Of a stretch of 64,000 nt of DNA, positions 1-8,710 are shown in pieces. Position 1 is the stretch's first letter, and every line of letters starts with the position of its first letter. Origin of the DNA: Paractinoplanes abujensis (GTDB lineage Bacteria; Actinomycetota; Actinomycetes; Mycobacteriales; Micromonosporaceae); assembly GCF_014204895.1 (NCBI RefSeq), contig NZ_JACHMF010000001.1, positions 7,874,001-7,938,000 on the forward strand. Direction: 5' to 3'. Position numbers and translations under genes: made by a program. The notes beneath the pieces are model-generated. The model saw only the letters and a program-made list of their open reading frames with translations. It was not told the DNA's origin and did no database searches.

Positions 1-658
1 CAACGAGCGCGACCGCGCCGGTGATGGGGAGCAGCACCGAGACCGGGGGCCACTGGGTGACGACCGCGGGCCGGTCGAGCATCGTGGCGGCGACCAGCCC
101 GGTCAGCCCGGCCGCGACGAGCAGGCCGGCCAGCCGGTCGAGCGCGTCACCCCAGCGCCCGCCGGCCTGCGCTGCCGTCGCCACCAGCAACAGCACCAGC
201 CCGATCAGCGCGCCGTCGGCGGCCAGCAAGGCGACCTCGTCGCCGGCTTCGGCCCGGGGCGCGGCGTGCCCGACGACGGCCAGCGCGGCCAGCCCGCCCA
301 GCACGGCGGCGGCGATGCCGGTCAGCCGCAGCGAGGGCAGCAGCAGCCGGCGCCGGCTGACCGGGGCGGTCAGCAGCCAGGAGGCGGCGGCCCGGCTCAA
401 TGCGAGCGGCCCGAACCGGCGCAGCGCGAGGTAGAGCAGGCCGTAGCAGACCGCGACCAGCGACCCGGCGGCCAGTGCCGACGTGTCCGGCGCGGACGGC
501 CAGAAGATCGCCGCGATCTGCCGGTGCAGCATCCCGCCGATGATCGCGACGCTCAGCGCGCCGATGTACAGGCTGTTCAGGGTGGCGCCGCGCTCGCGGT
601 GCGAGGACTGGGTGCGGCTGATCCACCGCCGTACGGGGGAAAGGGGAACAGCGGTCAC
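1..658 (-). CDS. DUF6297-like multi-pass membrane protein (ABC exporter permease-like), C-terminus cut by window edge
   Basis: The frame reads open from a GTG at 658 to the window edge with no stop (219 codons seen). After a basic N-terminus (about 25 residues with VRRWISR) it shows repeated hydrophobic stretches (YIGALSVAIIGGML, LVAVCYGLLYLAL, GLVLLLVATAAQ) typical of a multi-pass membrane protein. The motif WLLTAPVSRRRLLLPSLRL resembles DUF6297 proteins of Micromonosporaceae, which I recognise only from memory. The start overlaps the stop of the ABC ATPase gene (GTGA at 655-658), so the two are translationally coupled and probably form one exporter. Substrate unknown. Confidence 0.72.
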   Translation of the reverse strand, partial: MTAVPLSPVRRWISRTQSSHRERGATLNSLYIGALSVAIIGGMLHRQIAAIFWPSAPDTSALAAGSLVAVCYGLLYLALRRFGPLALSRAAASWLLTAPVSRRRLLLPSLRLTGIAAAVLGGLAALAVVGHAAPRAEAGDEVALLAADGALIGLVLLLVATAAQAGGRWGDALDRLAGLLVAAGLTGLVAATMLDRPAVVTQWPPVSVLLPITGAVALV

Positions 659-1302
659 GGCGTGCCCGCGCTCAGCGACTCCATCGTGGTGACCTCGGCC
701 CCCGACGCGAGCGCGAAGGCGTCGTCGTGGCTGGCCATCAGCAGCGAGCCACCACCGGCGACGTAGTCGGCGAGCAGGCTCGCCACGTCGGCCCGGCCCT
801 CGCGGTCGAGGCGCTGCTCGGGTTCGTCGAGGATCAGCAGTGAACTGGGCCGCAGCAGCGCGATGGCCAGCACGAGCCGCTGCTTCTGACCCGACGAGAG
901 CTGGGGCGGGATCGCGTCGGCGTGCCCCGCCAGGCCGAACCTCTCCAGCGCCTCGTCCACCCCGGCCGACGCGGGGTCCTGTCCGTGCGCGCGGCAGACC
1001 AGTTCGGCGTGCTCGCGCGCGGTGAGCCCGGGATACCAGGTCGGGGGTTCGACGGTGGTCACGACGGCCCGCCAGAACTCGGGGGTCGCGCCGGGGTCGC
1101 CGCCGAATACGTGGATCGTGCCCTCGTCGGGCTGCTGCAGCCCGCTCACGCAGCGCAGCAGGGTCGATTTGCCGATGCCGTTCTCACCGACCACGCAGAC
1201 GCCCGCGCCGGCCGGCACGGTCAGCGTGACCCCGATGAGCACCGGGCTGGAGCCGTATCCGACATGCAGGCCGTCGACCGCGACCGCGGGATGATCCACC
1301 AC
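655..1302 (-). CDS. ABC transporter ATP-binding protein
   Basis: A 215-residue nucleotide-binding subunit. Walker A GENGIGKST is at about 39-47, signature LSSGQ at 135-139, Walker B LLILDEP at 155-161 and the switch histidine at about 192 (ASHDD). It should energise export by the membrane protein encoded immediately downstream (GTGA overlap). The start is the first of two adjacent GTG codons. It begins 13 bases after the stop of the aldehyde dehydrogenase gene, so the three may be co-transcribed. The sequence does not indicate a substrate. Confidence 0.9.
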   Translation of the reverse strand: MVDHPAVAVDGLHVGYGSSPVLIGVTLTVPAGAGVCVVGENGIGKSTLLRCVSGLQQPDEGTIHVFGGDPGATPEFWRAVVTTVEPPTWYPGLTAREHAELVCRAHGQDPASAGVDEALERFGLAGHADAIPPQLSSGQKQRLVLAIALLRPSSLLILDEPEQRLDREGRADVASLLADYVAGGGSLLMASHDDAFALASGAEVTTMESLSAGTP

Positions 1303-1315
1303 TTCACGGACGCTA

Positions 1316-2806
1316 CTACTTCCGCCCGTACAGGATTCTGAGAGCCTTGACGATCGCGCCGACCTGGGCGGGGGTGCGCTCGAAGGTCATCGCCGGGAGG
1401 AGTGACGGCCCCCGCCGTACGGTGATGGATTTGGCCCGGGCGAACTCGCGCAGCCCGTCCTCGCCGTGGATGCGCCCGAAACCGGACTCGCCCACGCCGC
1501 CGAACGGCAGGCTGCCCATGCCCACGAACGAGAGCGTGGAGTTGACCGCCACCATGCCCGAGCGCAGCCGGCGGGCGATACGCAGCGCGTTCTTCTTGCC
1601 GAAAACCGCGCCACCCAGCCCGTACGGGGTGTCGTTGGCCTTCTGCAGGGCCTCGTCGGCGTCGGCCACCTTGGTGATCGTCAGGGTGGGCCCGAAGGTC
1701 TCGTCACTGATCTCGCGCGAGTCGGCCGGCACGTCGACCAGCACGGTGGGAGAGACGTACGGGGGTTGCACCGCCTCGGCCCCGCCCAGCACGGCCCGGC
1801 CGCCCTTGGCCAGCGCGTCGTCGATGTGGTCGCGGATGATGTCGAGCTGGCCGGGCATCGTGATGGGGCCGATCTCCTCGCCCGTGCGCAGCCGGCCCGC
1901 CCTCTCGGTGACGGCCCGGACGAACTCGTCGTAGATCGGGGCGACCGCGTACACCCGCTCGATGCCGATGCAGGTCTGCCCGGCGTTGGTCATCGAGCCC
2001 CAGACCGCCGCTTCGGCCGCGGCCGGGATGTCGGCGTCGGCGTCCACGATCAGCGCGTCCTTGCCGCCGGCCTCGATAACCGCCGGTACGAGGTTTTCCG
2101 CGCACGCCGCGAGCACCTTCTTGGCCGTGGCGGTCGATCCGGTGAACGCCATCTTGCCTGCACCCGAGCGGCACAGCGCGGCGCCCACGTCGCCCAGGCC
2201 GTGCACCGCCTGCAGCACCGGCTGCTCGGGCACCACCTCGGCGAACGTGTCAACCAGCCACTGCCCGACGATCGGGGTGTATTCGCTGGGTTTGAGGACC
2301 ACAGCGTTGCCCGCGGCCAGGGCCCCGCTGATCGGGCCGACCGGCGTGAGGATGGGGTAGTTCCAGGGGCCGATCACGCCGACGACCCCGTACGGCTGGT
2401 ATTCGACGTGACCGGAGTGCTCGGCCACCAGCAGCCGGGTGCGCACCTTGCGTGGCCCGAGCACCCGTTCGGCGTTGCGGGCGGCCCAATCGAGGTGCTC
2501 GACGGCGGCGGTGGCCTCGACGATGGCGTCCGCCTCGGGCTTGCCGGTCTCGAGGGCGGTCAGCGCGGCCAGTTCCTCGATGCGGCGCACGATCAGCGAC
2601 CGCCAGCGCAGCAACCGTTCGCGGCGACCGTCGTAGCCGAGCGCCTGCCACCAGCGTGCGGCCTCGGCGGCGCGGCGCACTGTCGCGTTCACAGCCTCGG
2701 CGTCGGCGACCGGCACCCGGCCGGCCTCCGCCCCGGAAGCGGGGTTGGTGGAGATCAGCACGCCGTCCTCGACGACCGGGGTGCCGGGCACACGGGTAGC
2801 GGTCAT
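1316..2806 (-). CDS. NAD(P)-dependent aldehyde dehydrogenase (succinate-semialdehyde-dehydrogenase-like)
   Basis: A 496-residue, full-length ALDH-superfamily enzyme oxidising an aldehyde to its acid. Visible are the oxyanion Asn in GPWNYP (N149), the cofactor-loop FTGS at 221-224, the general base Glu in EAGGK (E245) and the catalytic Cys in NAGQTC (C279). The usual ELGGK motif reads EAGGK here. The C-terminal part has the PFGGVGESG motif. It is closest in feel to class-3/fatty-aldehyde or succinate-semialdehyde enzymes, but substrate cannot be set from sequence. It lies upstream of, and may be co-transcribed with, the ABC pair. Confidence 0.9.
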   Translation of the reverse strand: MTATRVPGTPVVEDGVLISTNPASGAEAGRVPVADAEAVNATVRRAAEAARWWQALGYDGRRERLLRWRSLIVRRIEELAALTALETGKPEADAIVEATAAVEHLDWAARNAERVLGPRKVRTRLLVAEHSGHVEYQPYGVVGVIGPWNYPILTPVGPISGALAAGNAVVLKPSEYTPIVGQWLVDTFAEVVPEQPVLQAVHGLGDVGAALCRSGAGKMAFTGSTATAKKVLAACAENLVPAVIEAGGKDALIVDADADIPAAAEAAVWGSMTNAGQTCIGIERVYAVAPIYDEFVRAVTERAGRLRTGEEIGPITMPGQLDIIRDHIDDALAKGGRAVLGGAEAVQPPYVSPTVLVDVPADSREISDETFGPTLTITKVADADEALQKANDTPYGLGGAVFGKKNALRIARRLRSGMVAVNSTLSFVGMGSLPFGGVGESGFGRIHGEDGLREFARAKSITVRRGPSLLPAMTFERTPAQVGAIVKALRILYGRK

Positions 2807-2907
2807 GAACGCGAGTCTAATTCGCTTGTTACCGGCGAGTCATTACTTGATTTCGCAACCCCGGCTCCGGCGGGCCGGTGACCGGCCTCACCCGTACGCT
2901 TGTGAAT

Positions 2908-3249
2908 GTGAGCCCTCGCCGTAACCATCCCCGCCGTCGTGAGGCCGGGGTGACGCCGCCGCCGGCGCTGACCGACGAGCGGGTCCGCAAGGGCATCGAG
3001 GGCGTCCAGCAGTGGCAGGACGGCGAGTGGATGGTGCGGTCGATCTTCGGCGGGGCCGCCGTGAAGACGTACAGGTGCCCCGGGTGCATGCAGGAGATCC
3101 GGCCCGGCGTGGCCCACGTGGTGGCGTGGCCGGTCGACGGCAGCGGCGATCTGACCGACCGCCGGCATTGGCACACCGGCTGCTGGAAGGCGCGCGACCG
3201 GCGCGGTCCCGGCATCGAGCGCTCGCGCAACGCACCCCGCTACGGCTAG
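2908..3249 (+). CDS. Small conserved actinobacterial protein with zinc-ribbon-like Cys/His pattern
   Basis: About 113 residues if started at the GTG at 2908 (SPRRNHPRRR...). An in-frame GTG at 2878 would add ten residues. The basic N-terminus is followed by a helical stretch and then RCPGCMQEI (CxxC) and, about 30 residues later, HWHTGCW. This looks like a single treble-clef or zinc-ribbon site. Such proteins are often annotated only as ATP/GTP-binding in actinomycetes, and I see no P-loop here. It is divergent from the aldehyde dehydrogenase. No Shine-Dalgarno is evident, so the mRNA may be leaderless. Function unknown. Confidence 0.7.
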   Translation: MSPRRNHPRRREAGVTPPPALTDERVRKGIEGVQQWQDGEWMVRSIFGGAAVKTYRCPGCMQEIRPGVAHVVAWPVDGSGDLTDRRHWHTGCWKARDRRGPGIERSRNAPRYG

Positions 3250-3304
3250 AGGCTCACCGACCACCCCGTAGCCACCCCTATCCCGACCGAAGGCCCTGTC
3301 TGCC

Positions 3305-4111
3305 ATGAGTGCTCCGATTCGCGCCAACTCGATTCTGCCCGCCCACCGGGAGGACATCGAGCTGGCGACCGCCGACGGTCTCACCCTCGTCGGTGAGCTG
3401 GCCCGCCCGCTCGACCGCGACCCGGTGGCCACGCTGGTCTGCCTGCACCCGCTGCCCACCCACGGCGGGATGATGGACAGCCACGTGTTCCGCAAGGCCG
3501 CCTGGCGGCTGCCCGCCCTGGCCGGGATCGCCGTGCTGCGCTTCAACACCCGCGGCACCTCCAGCGTCCGCGGCACCAGCGAGGGCACGTTCTCGGCCGG
3601 CGCCGACGAGAAGTTCGACGTGGCCGCCGCGATCGAGTACGCCGAGTTCGCCGACCTGCCCGACGTGTGGCTGCTGGGCTGGTCGTTCGGCACCGACCTG
3701 ACGCTCATGCACGGGCTCGACCCGGGGGTGGCGGGCGCGATCCTGCTTTCCCCGCCGCTGCGTTACTCGCAGCCCGAGCACCTCAAGGCGTGGGCCGCCG
3801 AGGGCAAGCCGCTGACCGCGATCGTCCCCGAGTTCGACGACTACCTGCGCCCGGCCGAGGCCACCGAGCGATTCGCGGCCGTGCCGCACGCCGAGGTGCT
3901 GGCGATCCCGGGCGGCAAGCACCTGTGGGTGGGCGACGCCGAGAAGGTGCTCGACGAGGTGGTCAAGCGGGTGGCGCCGGGCGTCGAGACCCCGCTGCCC
4001 CGCACGTGGGACGGTCCGATGGAGACGGGCGACATGAACGCCTACGCCGATCGCACCACCGCCGCGTTCCGCGAGGTGCCGATGCCTACCGCGCCTCCTG
4101 GCTCGGAATGA
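3305..4111 (+). CDS. Alpha/beta-hydrolase family protein
   Basis: A 268-residue single-domain cytosolic alpha/beta hydrolase. The nucleophile elbow GWSFG places the catalytic Ser at residue 127. The early strand-turn LHPLPTHGG is the oxyanion-hole region, and IPGGKHLW near the C-terminus carries the likely catalytic His. It resembles the dienelactone hydrolase/YfhR-like group acting on small esters or amides, but the substrate is not predictable. The last 26 bases overlap the convergent AI-2E-family gene. Confidence 0.85.
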   Translation: MSAPIRANSILPAHREDIELATADGLTLVGELARPLDRDPVATLVCLHPLPTHGGMMDSHVFRKAAWRLPALAGIAVLRFNTRGTSSVRGTSEGTFSAGADEKFDVAAAIEYAEFADLPDVWLLGWSFGTDLTLMHGLDPGVAGAILLSPPLRYSQPEHLKAWAAEGKPLTAIVPEFDDYLRPAEATERFAAVPHAEVLAIPGGKHLWVGDAEKVLDEVVKRVAPGVETPLPRTWDGPMETGDMNAYADRTTAAFREVPMPTAPPGSE

Positions 4112-5207
4112 GCACCTCGCGCATGATCAGCTGAATGGCGGCCACCATCGGGATCGCCACCAGCGCCCCCACCACGCCGAAGAGCGCCACGCCGAGCAGA
4201 GCCGCCACCACCGCGGCGACGTCGCTGACCTTCACCGAGCGGCGCATCACGTTCGGATAGATCAGGTAGTTCTCCACCTGCTGATAGAGCAGGAAGAAGA
4301 CGGCGCAGACGATGCCGTCGGTCAGCGAGGAGGCGAACCCGACCAGGCTCACGACGACCGCGCCCAGCGTGGCGCCGATCTGCGGGATCAGGTCGGTGAT
4401 GGCGACGACCACGGCCAAGGCGAACGGATAGGCCAGCCCCAGGATCACGGCCAGCAGCCAGGTGCTCGCACCGGCCAGCACGGCGATCGAGATCGCGCCG
4501 ACCATGTACGCGCCGACCTTGGTCAGGATCTCGTCGGTCAGCAGCCGGACGCGCACCCGCCGGGACGCCGGCACGAGCGAGTAACCCGTCTCGCGGATGC
4601 GGTCGAACGAGGCCATGAAGTAGATCGTCAGCACCAGCACGGTCAGCAGGTTGAAGACCGTGCCCGCCAGCACGCGGCCCACGCCGACCACGCCACCGAC
4701 CGCGCCGCCGACCGTGCCCGGGTTGAGCGCGCTGCTCACCCGGTTGAGGATGTCGTAGCGCTGGACCAGCTCGTTGATCGTCTCGTTGCGCTGCAGGCTC
4801 TGGATGTATTCGGGGACGTTCTCGATCAGCTGGGTGGTCTGGCTGATCAGCGGCGGGATCAGCGCGACGATGCCGCTCGCGAGCAGCGCCACCACCGCGA
4901 GCGCGACGATCGCCACCGCGAGCCCGCGCGGCACGCCCCAGCTGCGCAGCCGGACGACCGCGGGGTTGAGGCCGATGGCCAGGAAGAGCGCGATGAAGAT
5001 CAGGACGAGCATGCCCGCCGCGTTGCGCAGGCCCAGGAAGAGCCCGTACGCCAGCAGGAGGCCCAGCCCGCCCAGCAGCCCGATCATGAACGGGTTGCGC
5101 TGGTCGAGCGGCGGCCCGGGGCGGCCGAAGCGACCCGCGAGGTGTTCCTCGGCCACCGGTTCCAGCGGCTCGCCGTCGCGCGGGGTCTCGTCGTCTTCGC
5201 CGGCCAC
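4086..5207 (-). CDS. AI-2E family (PerM/TqsA-type) membrane transporter
   Basis: A 373-residue polytopic protein of the AI-2E/PerM family. The acidic N-terminus is followed by paired hydrophobic helices (LLGGLGLLLAYGLFLGL; MLVLIFIALFLAIGLNP), a long periplasmic-type helical segment and a cluster of C-terminal helices with the family GATLGAVVV and DLIPQIG motifs. I start it at the GTG at 5207 because GGAGG lies six bases upstream; the in-frame start at 5258 has no ribosome site. Family members export quorum signals, nucleosides or drive Na/H exchange. The substrate here is unknown. Confidence 0.85.
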   Translation of the reverse strand: MAGEDDETPRDGEPLEPVAEEHLAGRFGRPGPPLDQRNPFMIGLLGGLGLLLAYGLFLGLRNAAGMLVLIFIALFLAIGLNPAVVRLRSWGVPRGLAVAIVALAVVALLASGIVALIPPLISQTTQLIENVPEYIQSLQRNETINELVQRYDILNRVSSALNPGTVGGAVGGVVGVGRVLAGTVFNLLTVLVLTIYFMASFDRIRETGYSLVPASRRVRVRLLTDEILTKVGAYMVGAISIAVLAGASTWLLAVILGLAYPFALAVVVAITDLIPQIGATLGAVVVSLVGFASSLTDGIVCAVFFLLYQQVENYLIYPNVMRRSVKVSDVAAVVAALLGVALFGVVGALVAIPMVAAIQLIMREVLIPSQEAR

Positions 5208-5343
5208 CCGGATCCTCCACACTGGTGGGTGAGCCGGAATCGTTCGCGCCGGCCGCACAGTCTCGGCGGAGACGTTAACCCTGTGCGGTCGGCGCCGCTA
5301 CCCGACCGGCCGCGCGCGTGACGCGGGGCTCGGGCCGCTGACC

Positions 5344-6873
5344 TCAGTCGGCGTCGGCGCCCACGCGCGAGGCGGGTGGCACGGTGACCTTCGCCGATGC
5401 CGTGACCTTGCCGGGCACGGGCTGACCGGCCGGCTGGTCCGCGGCGTGCTGGCCTTTATCGGCGGCGTGCTGACCCTTGTCCGCAGCGTGCTGGCCCTTG
5501 CCCGCGGCGTGCTGGCCCTTGTCGGCGGCGTGCTGGCCCTTGTCCGCGGCGTGCTGGCCCACCGGCTTGTCGGCGGCGTGCGCCCCGACCGGGCCGGTCT
5601 TGTCGTCGTCGGCCGGGTCGTCCGGCTCCTCCGGCGCGTTGGCCGCGGCCAGCACGGCGGCGGCGGCCAGCTCGGCCACCCGCTTGGCTTCCCTCTGCAC
5701 CTGGCGGCGGACGTCGGAAGCGTGCCGCTCGGCCGCCTCGCCGGCCCGCTTGGCCTCGGCCAGCCGGGTCTGCTCGGCCTCGAGCTGCGTGCGGGCCTCG
5801 GCCAGCCGCTTGTGCACCTGCTCGGCCTCGTCGGAGCCGGCCCGCGCCCTTTCCTGGGCCGTGGCCAGCTCGCGCTCGGCGTCGGCGACCTTGGCCCGGG
5901 CGGCCTCGAGCTCGCGCCCGGCCTCGGCAATCTTTTCCTGCTGGGCGGCGATCTCGTTGCGGACCGCGGTGGCCTGTTCGTCCGAGCGGCGCAGGACCTC
6001 CTCGGCGTACTTGTCGGCCTCGCTGCGCAGGTCGGCGCACTGCTTCTCGACACCCGCGCGCAGCTGAGCCAGCTCCTGCGTGAGGATCTGGCGCTTCTGG
6101 GCCGTCTCCTGATCGAGGGCCTTGCGCTGCTCGGCCGCGTCGCGCTCGGCCGCCGTGCGCAGGGCGGTGATCTCCTGCTGGGTCTTTTCCCGCAGGGCCT
6201 TGATCTCCTGCTCGGCCTGCATGCGGGTGGACCGGGCGTAGCCGTCGGCCTCGGCCCGGGTGCGCTGACCGGCCTGCGCGGCCTGGTCGGTGTGCTGCTG
6301 GGCCTCGGCGCGGGCCCGGGTCAGCACGGTCTCGGCCTCGGTGCGCATCTGCTCGGCCGACTGCCGGGCCGCGACCAGTGCTTTCTCGGAGGCGGCCCGC
6401 TTGGCCGCGTCGGCCCGCTCCTCCTCGGCGCGGCGGGCGGCCAGGGCGATCTCGAAGTCGCGGATGCCGTTGTGCGCGTGGGCCTCGGCCTCGGCCCGCA
6501 CCCGCTCGGCCTCGGCCAGGCGGGCCGCGATGTCGTCGGTGGCCGACGCCTTGATCGCCTCGGCCTGCTCCTCGGCGAGCGTGAGGATCTGCTCGACACG
6601 TGGGCCGAGGTGCCGGAAGGAGACCTCGGGGCCGGGACCGACCTGCTTGCGGGCCTGCACGATCTCCTGCTGGAGACGCTCGATCTGCGCGTTCATCGCC
6701 TGCATCTGCGTGTAGGCCTGCTCGCGCTCGGCCGCCAGCGCGGCGATCTCGTTCTCGGCGCGGGCGACGTACCGCTCGACCTGCTTCTTCTCATAGCCCC
6801 GGAGGGCGATGTCGAAGCTGGGTTCGGTGGCCGCGTCCCCGCCGAGACCAAGAATTTCACCGCCGTGCGACAT
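5344..6873 (-). CDS. DivIVA-domain coiled-coil protein (FilP/Scy-like) with C-terminal GQHAADK heptad repeats
   Basis: About 509 residues. The N-terminus has a DivIVA-type motif (FDIALRGYEKKQVERYV), followed by roughly 380 residues of almost uninterrupted Ala/Glu/Arg/Gln-rich coiled coil. The C-terminus is low-complexity, with six tandem GQHAADK-like heptapeptides and then a Val/Pro-rich tail. The gene lies next to a paralogue and to mce-thiolase-meaB, matching the filP-scy neighbourhood of Streptomyces (from memory). There these proteins build intermediate-filament-like scaffolds at the polar growth site. ATG 6873 is chosen (GGGAAG just upstream). Lengths differ from FilP (about 310) and Scy (over 1,200), so strict orthology is uncertain. 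Confidence 0.8.
   Translation of the reverse strand: MSHGGEILGLGGDAATEPSFDIALRGYEKKQVERYVARAENEIAALAAEREQAYTQMQAMNAQIERLQQEIVQARKQVGPGPEVSFRHLGPRVEQILTLAEEQAEAIKASATDDIAARLAEAERVRAEAEAHAHNGIRDFEIALAARRAEEERADAAKRAASEKALVAARQSAEQMRTEAETVLTRARAEAQQHTDQAAQAGQRTRAEADGYARSTRMQAEQEIKALREKTQQEITALRTAAERDAAEQRKALDQETAQKRQILTQELAQLRAGVEKQCADLRSEADKYAEEVLRRSDEQATAVRNEIAAQQEKIAEAGRELEAARAKVADAERELATAQERARAGSDEAEQVHKRLAEARTQLEAEQTRLAEAKRAGEAAERHASDVRRQVQREAKRVAELAAAAVLAAANAPEEPDDPADDDKTGPVGAHAADKPVGQHAADKGQHAADKGQHAAGKGQHAADKGQHAADKGQHAADQPAGQPVPGKVTASAKVTVPPASRVGADAD
5434..5580 (-). repeat. 21-bp tandem repeats encoding GQHAADK heptapeptides
   Basis: Six to seven imperfect 21-base units inside the 3-prime end of the coiled-coil gene, each encoding Gly-Gln-His-Ala-Ala-Asp-Lys or a close variant, flanked by diverged AHAADKPV and AADQPAGQ units. 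One His per heptad gives a regularly spaced His/Asp array. The units are similar enough to expect length variation between strains. Confidence 0.85.
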
Positions 6874-7008
6874 GCTTCCCATCCTCACATACGCAACGTC
6901 CGGCCTCGGGGGGATACACACCGTCCCGGGGGGAGTATGCGCCTAGTTGTGATATGTCTGACCCGGCTTGCGACTTTGGCAGACGCAAGGCTATGCGCCC
7001 CAAACGAT

Positions 7009-7041
7009 CGGGCCGCACCGGAGAAACTCCGATACGGCCCG
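7009..7041 (-). terminator. Hairpin downstream of the 433-residue coiled-coil gene
   Basis: Arms CGGGCCG (7009-7015) and CGGCCCG (7035-7041) enclose a second stem CGGAG/CTCCG around an AAA loop, with a 3x3 internal loop. It lies 90-120 bases past the stop of the gene at 7128 and before the next coiled-coil gene. There is no clear U-tract, which is common for actinomycete terminators. This is an inference from structure only. Confidence 0.45.
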
Positions 7042-7127
7042 CATCGATGTTCGCTCAACGACCGGGCGACCCATACGGTCGCGCACCCGGTGGGTGCCCG
7101 CAACCGCAGAGGGCCCGGCCGCCGGGA

Positions 7128-8429
7128 TCAGGAGTTGGTCTTCGCACCCACCGGCTTGTCGGCCTCGGGGCCCGCCTTGGGCGGCTCGGTGGCGCGCTGA
7201 GCGGGGGCCGCCTCGGCCGCCTTGGCCACCGCCTCGGCCGCCTTGGCCGGGCCGACACCGGGCACCAGACCGGAGAGGCCGGAGAGCATCTGGCCCAGCT
7301 GGTTGGTGACCGCGTCCTTCTGCCGGGTCAGGTCCTCCACCTCGCGCTTGGCCGCCTGCGTGGTCAGCTCGGCCTCGGTGCGGGCCTCGCTGAGCAGACG
7401 CTGCGCCTCGCTTCGGGCCTCGCCGACAGTCTTCTCGGCCAGGGCGCGCGCCTTGTCGGTGGTCTCGGCGGCGGTGCGCTCCGACTCGATGCGGCGCTGC
7501 TCGGCCCGCTGCGAGATCTCCTTGGAGCGGTCCTCGGCGGCGCGGGCCCGCTCCTCGGCCTCGGCCACCATCTTCTGCGTGGCGCTGACCTGAGCGGCGT
7601 GCCGCTGCGACTCCTCGCGCTCGGCCTTCTCACGGCGCTCGGCGATCTCGAGCGCGAGGGCCTGCAGGTCCTTGTCGCGCTTGTCGCGGGCGTCGGTCAG
7701 CAGCTTGGTCGCCTCGGCCCGCTTCTCCTCGGCCTCGCGTGACGACTTGGCCCGCAGCTGGGTGATCTCGCGCTCGGCCGTGGCCCGCAGGGAGGCCACC
7801 TCGCGCTCGACCGTCGACTTGAGCTCGGCCACCTCGTGCGCGGTGACCGTACGCAGCTGCTTGGTCTCGCGGTCGGCGTCGGATCGCAGCGTGTCGGCCT
7901 CGCGGCGGGCCTGCACGCGGGCCTCGGCGGCCTCGCGCTCGGCGTGGGTGCGCACCTGGCCGGCCTCGCGCTCGGCGGTGGCCTTCATCGCGGCCGCCTC
8001 GGCGCGCGCCTTGTCGGTGATCTCGCGGGCCTCGAGGCGCGCCGCGGAGAGGATGCCCTCGGACTCTCGCTTGGCCTCGCTGCGGTGATCGTTAGCCTGT
8101 TCCTCGGCCAGCCGCAGGATCTGCTCGACCCGGGTGCCCAGCCCGGAGAGCGTCGGCCGGTTGTTCTCCTCCAGCAGCTTGTTGCTGTCGGCGAGCTTCT
8201 GCTCGACCGCGTTGAGCCGCTGCTCGGCCTGGCGCAGCCGGCGCTGCGCGTCGTTCATCCGCTGCTCGGCCTCGCCCTGGGCCTGCGACGACTGGTTGAG
8301 CGCGGCGACCAGGCGGCCGAGGTGGGCGTCCACCTGTCCGCGGTCGTATCCACGGAGCACCACGGTGAAGTCGTGCTGAGAATTCGCGGAGTCGAAAAAT
8401 GCCAAATTCTGATCCTGCTGCTGGGGCAT
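7128..8429 (-). CDS. DivIVA-domain coiled-coil protein (Scy/FilP-like)
   Basis: About 433 residues. The DivIVA-type N-terminus (FTVVLRGYDRGQVDAHL at about 20-36) leads into a long Ala/Glu/Arg coiled coil to about residue 385, then a Gly/Pro/Ala-rich tail ending PVGAKTNS. The ATG at 8429 has AGGA eight bases upstream. It is a paralogue of the gene at 5344-6873 and sits between it and mce, in the position scy holds in Streptomyces (from memory). A polar-growth or cytoskeletal scaffold is the likely role. A 63-bp piece of its coiled-coil coding sequence (7292-7354) recurs exactly at 27148-27210. Confidence 0.82.
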   Translation of the reverse strand: MPQQQDQNLAFFDSANSQHDFTVVLRGYDRGQVDAHLGRLVAALNQSSQAQGEAEQRMNDAQRRLRQAEQRLNAVEQKLADSNKLLEENNRPTLSGLGTRVEQILRLAEEQANDHRSEAKRESEGILSAARLEAREITDKARAEAAAMKATAEREAGQVRTHAEREAAEARVQARREADTLRSDADRETKQLRTVTAHEVAELKSTVEREVASLRATAEREITQLRAKSSREAEEKRAEATKLLTDARDKRDKDLQALALEIAERREKAEREESQRHAAQVSATQKMVAEAEERARAAEDRSKEISQRAEQRRIESERTAAETTDKARALAEKTVGEARSEAQRLLSEARTEAELTTQAAKREVEDLTRQKDAVTNQLGQMLSGLSGLVPGVGPAKAAEAVAKAAEAAPAQRATEPPKAGPEADKPVGAKTNS

Positions 8430-8710
8430 TGGGCCATCCTGGCGAAGACGCACGAGCCACGCAAGAGCGGAACGGCTACGGAAAAGACACGTAGATCAGC
8501 TTTGAGCTGGCCCGTAGTGAGCGGCTCCACCGTTCGGCCGGACGAACGTCACCCACCCGGCGACCGGGGTCCGGCCCGGTGTCACCTGCTGTATCCGGGG
8601 TCGCCGGGATGATCGTCGGGTGCGGGCCGCGAGCACCGTCCGCCATGCCCCGAGATCCTGCCAGGCCGGGGCGGTCACGTCAGGATGATTCATCCGTAAG
8701 GCGTACGAAA

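Noticed and set aside
5446..7200. 584-codon plus-strand frame opposite the coiled-coil gene
   Set aside because: Leu/Gly-rich complement of a coiled coil; no homology pattern and crosses the opposite gene's repeats.
8556..8608. 10-bp inverted repeat CCCGGCGACC/GGTCGCCGGG between mce and the coiled-coil gene
   Set aside because: The 33-base spacer makes a poor hairpin and the position gives no clear role, so it is not listed as a terminator.
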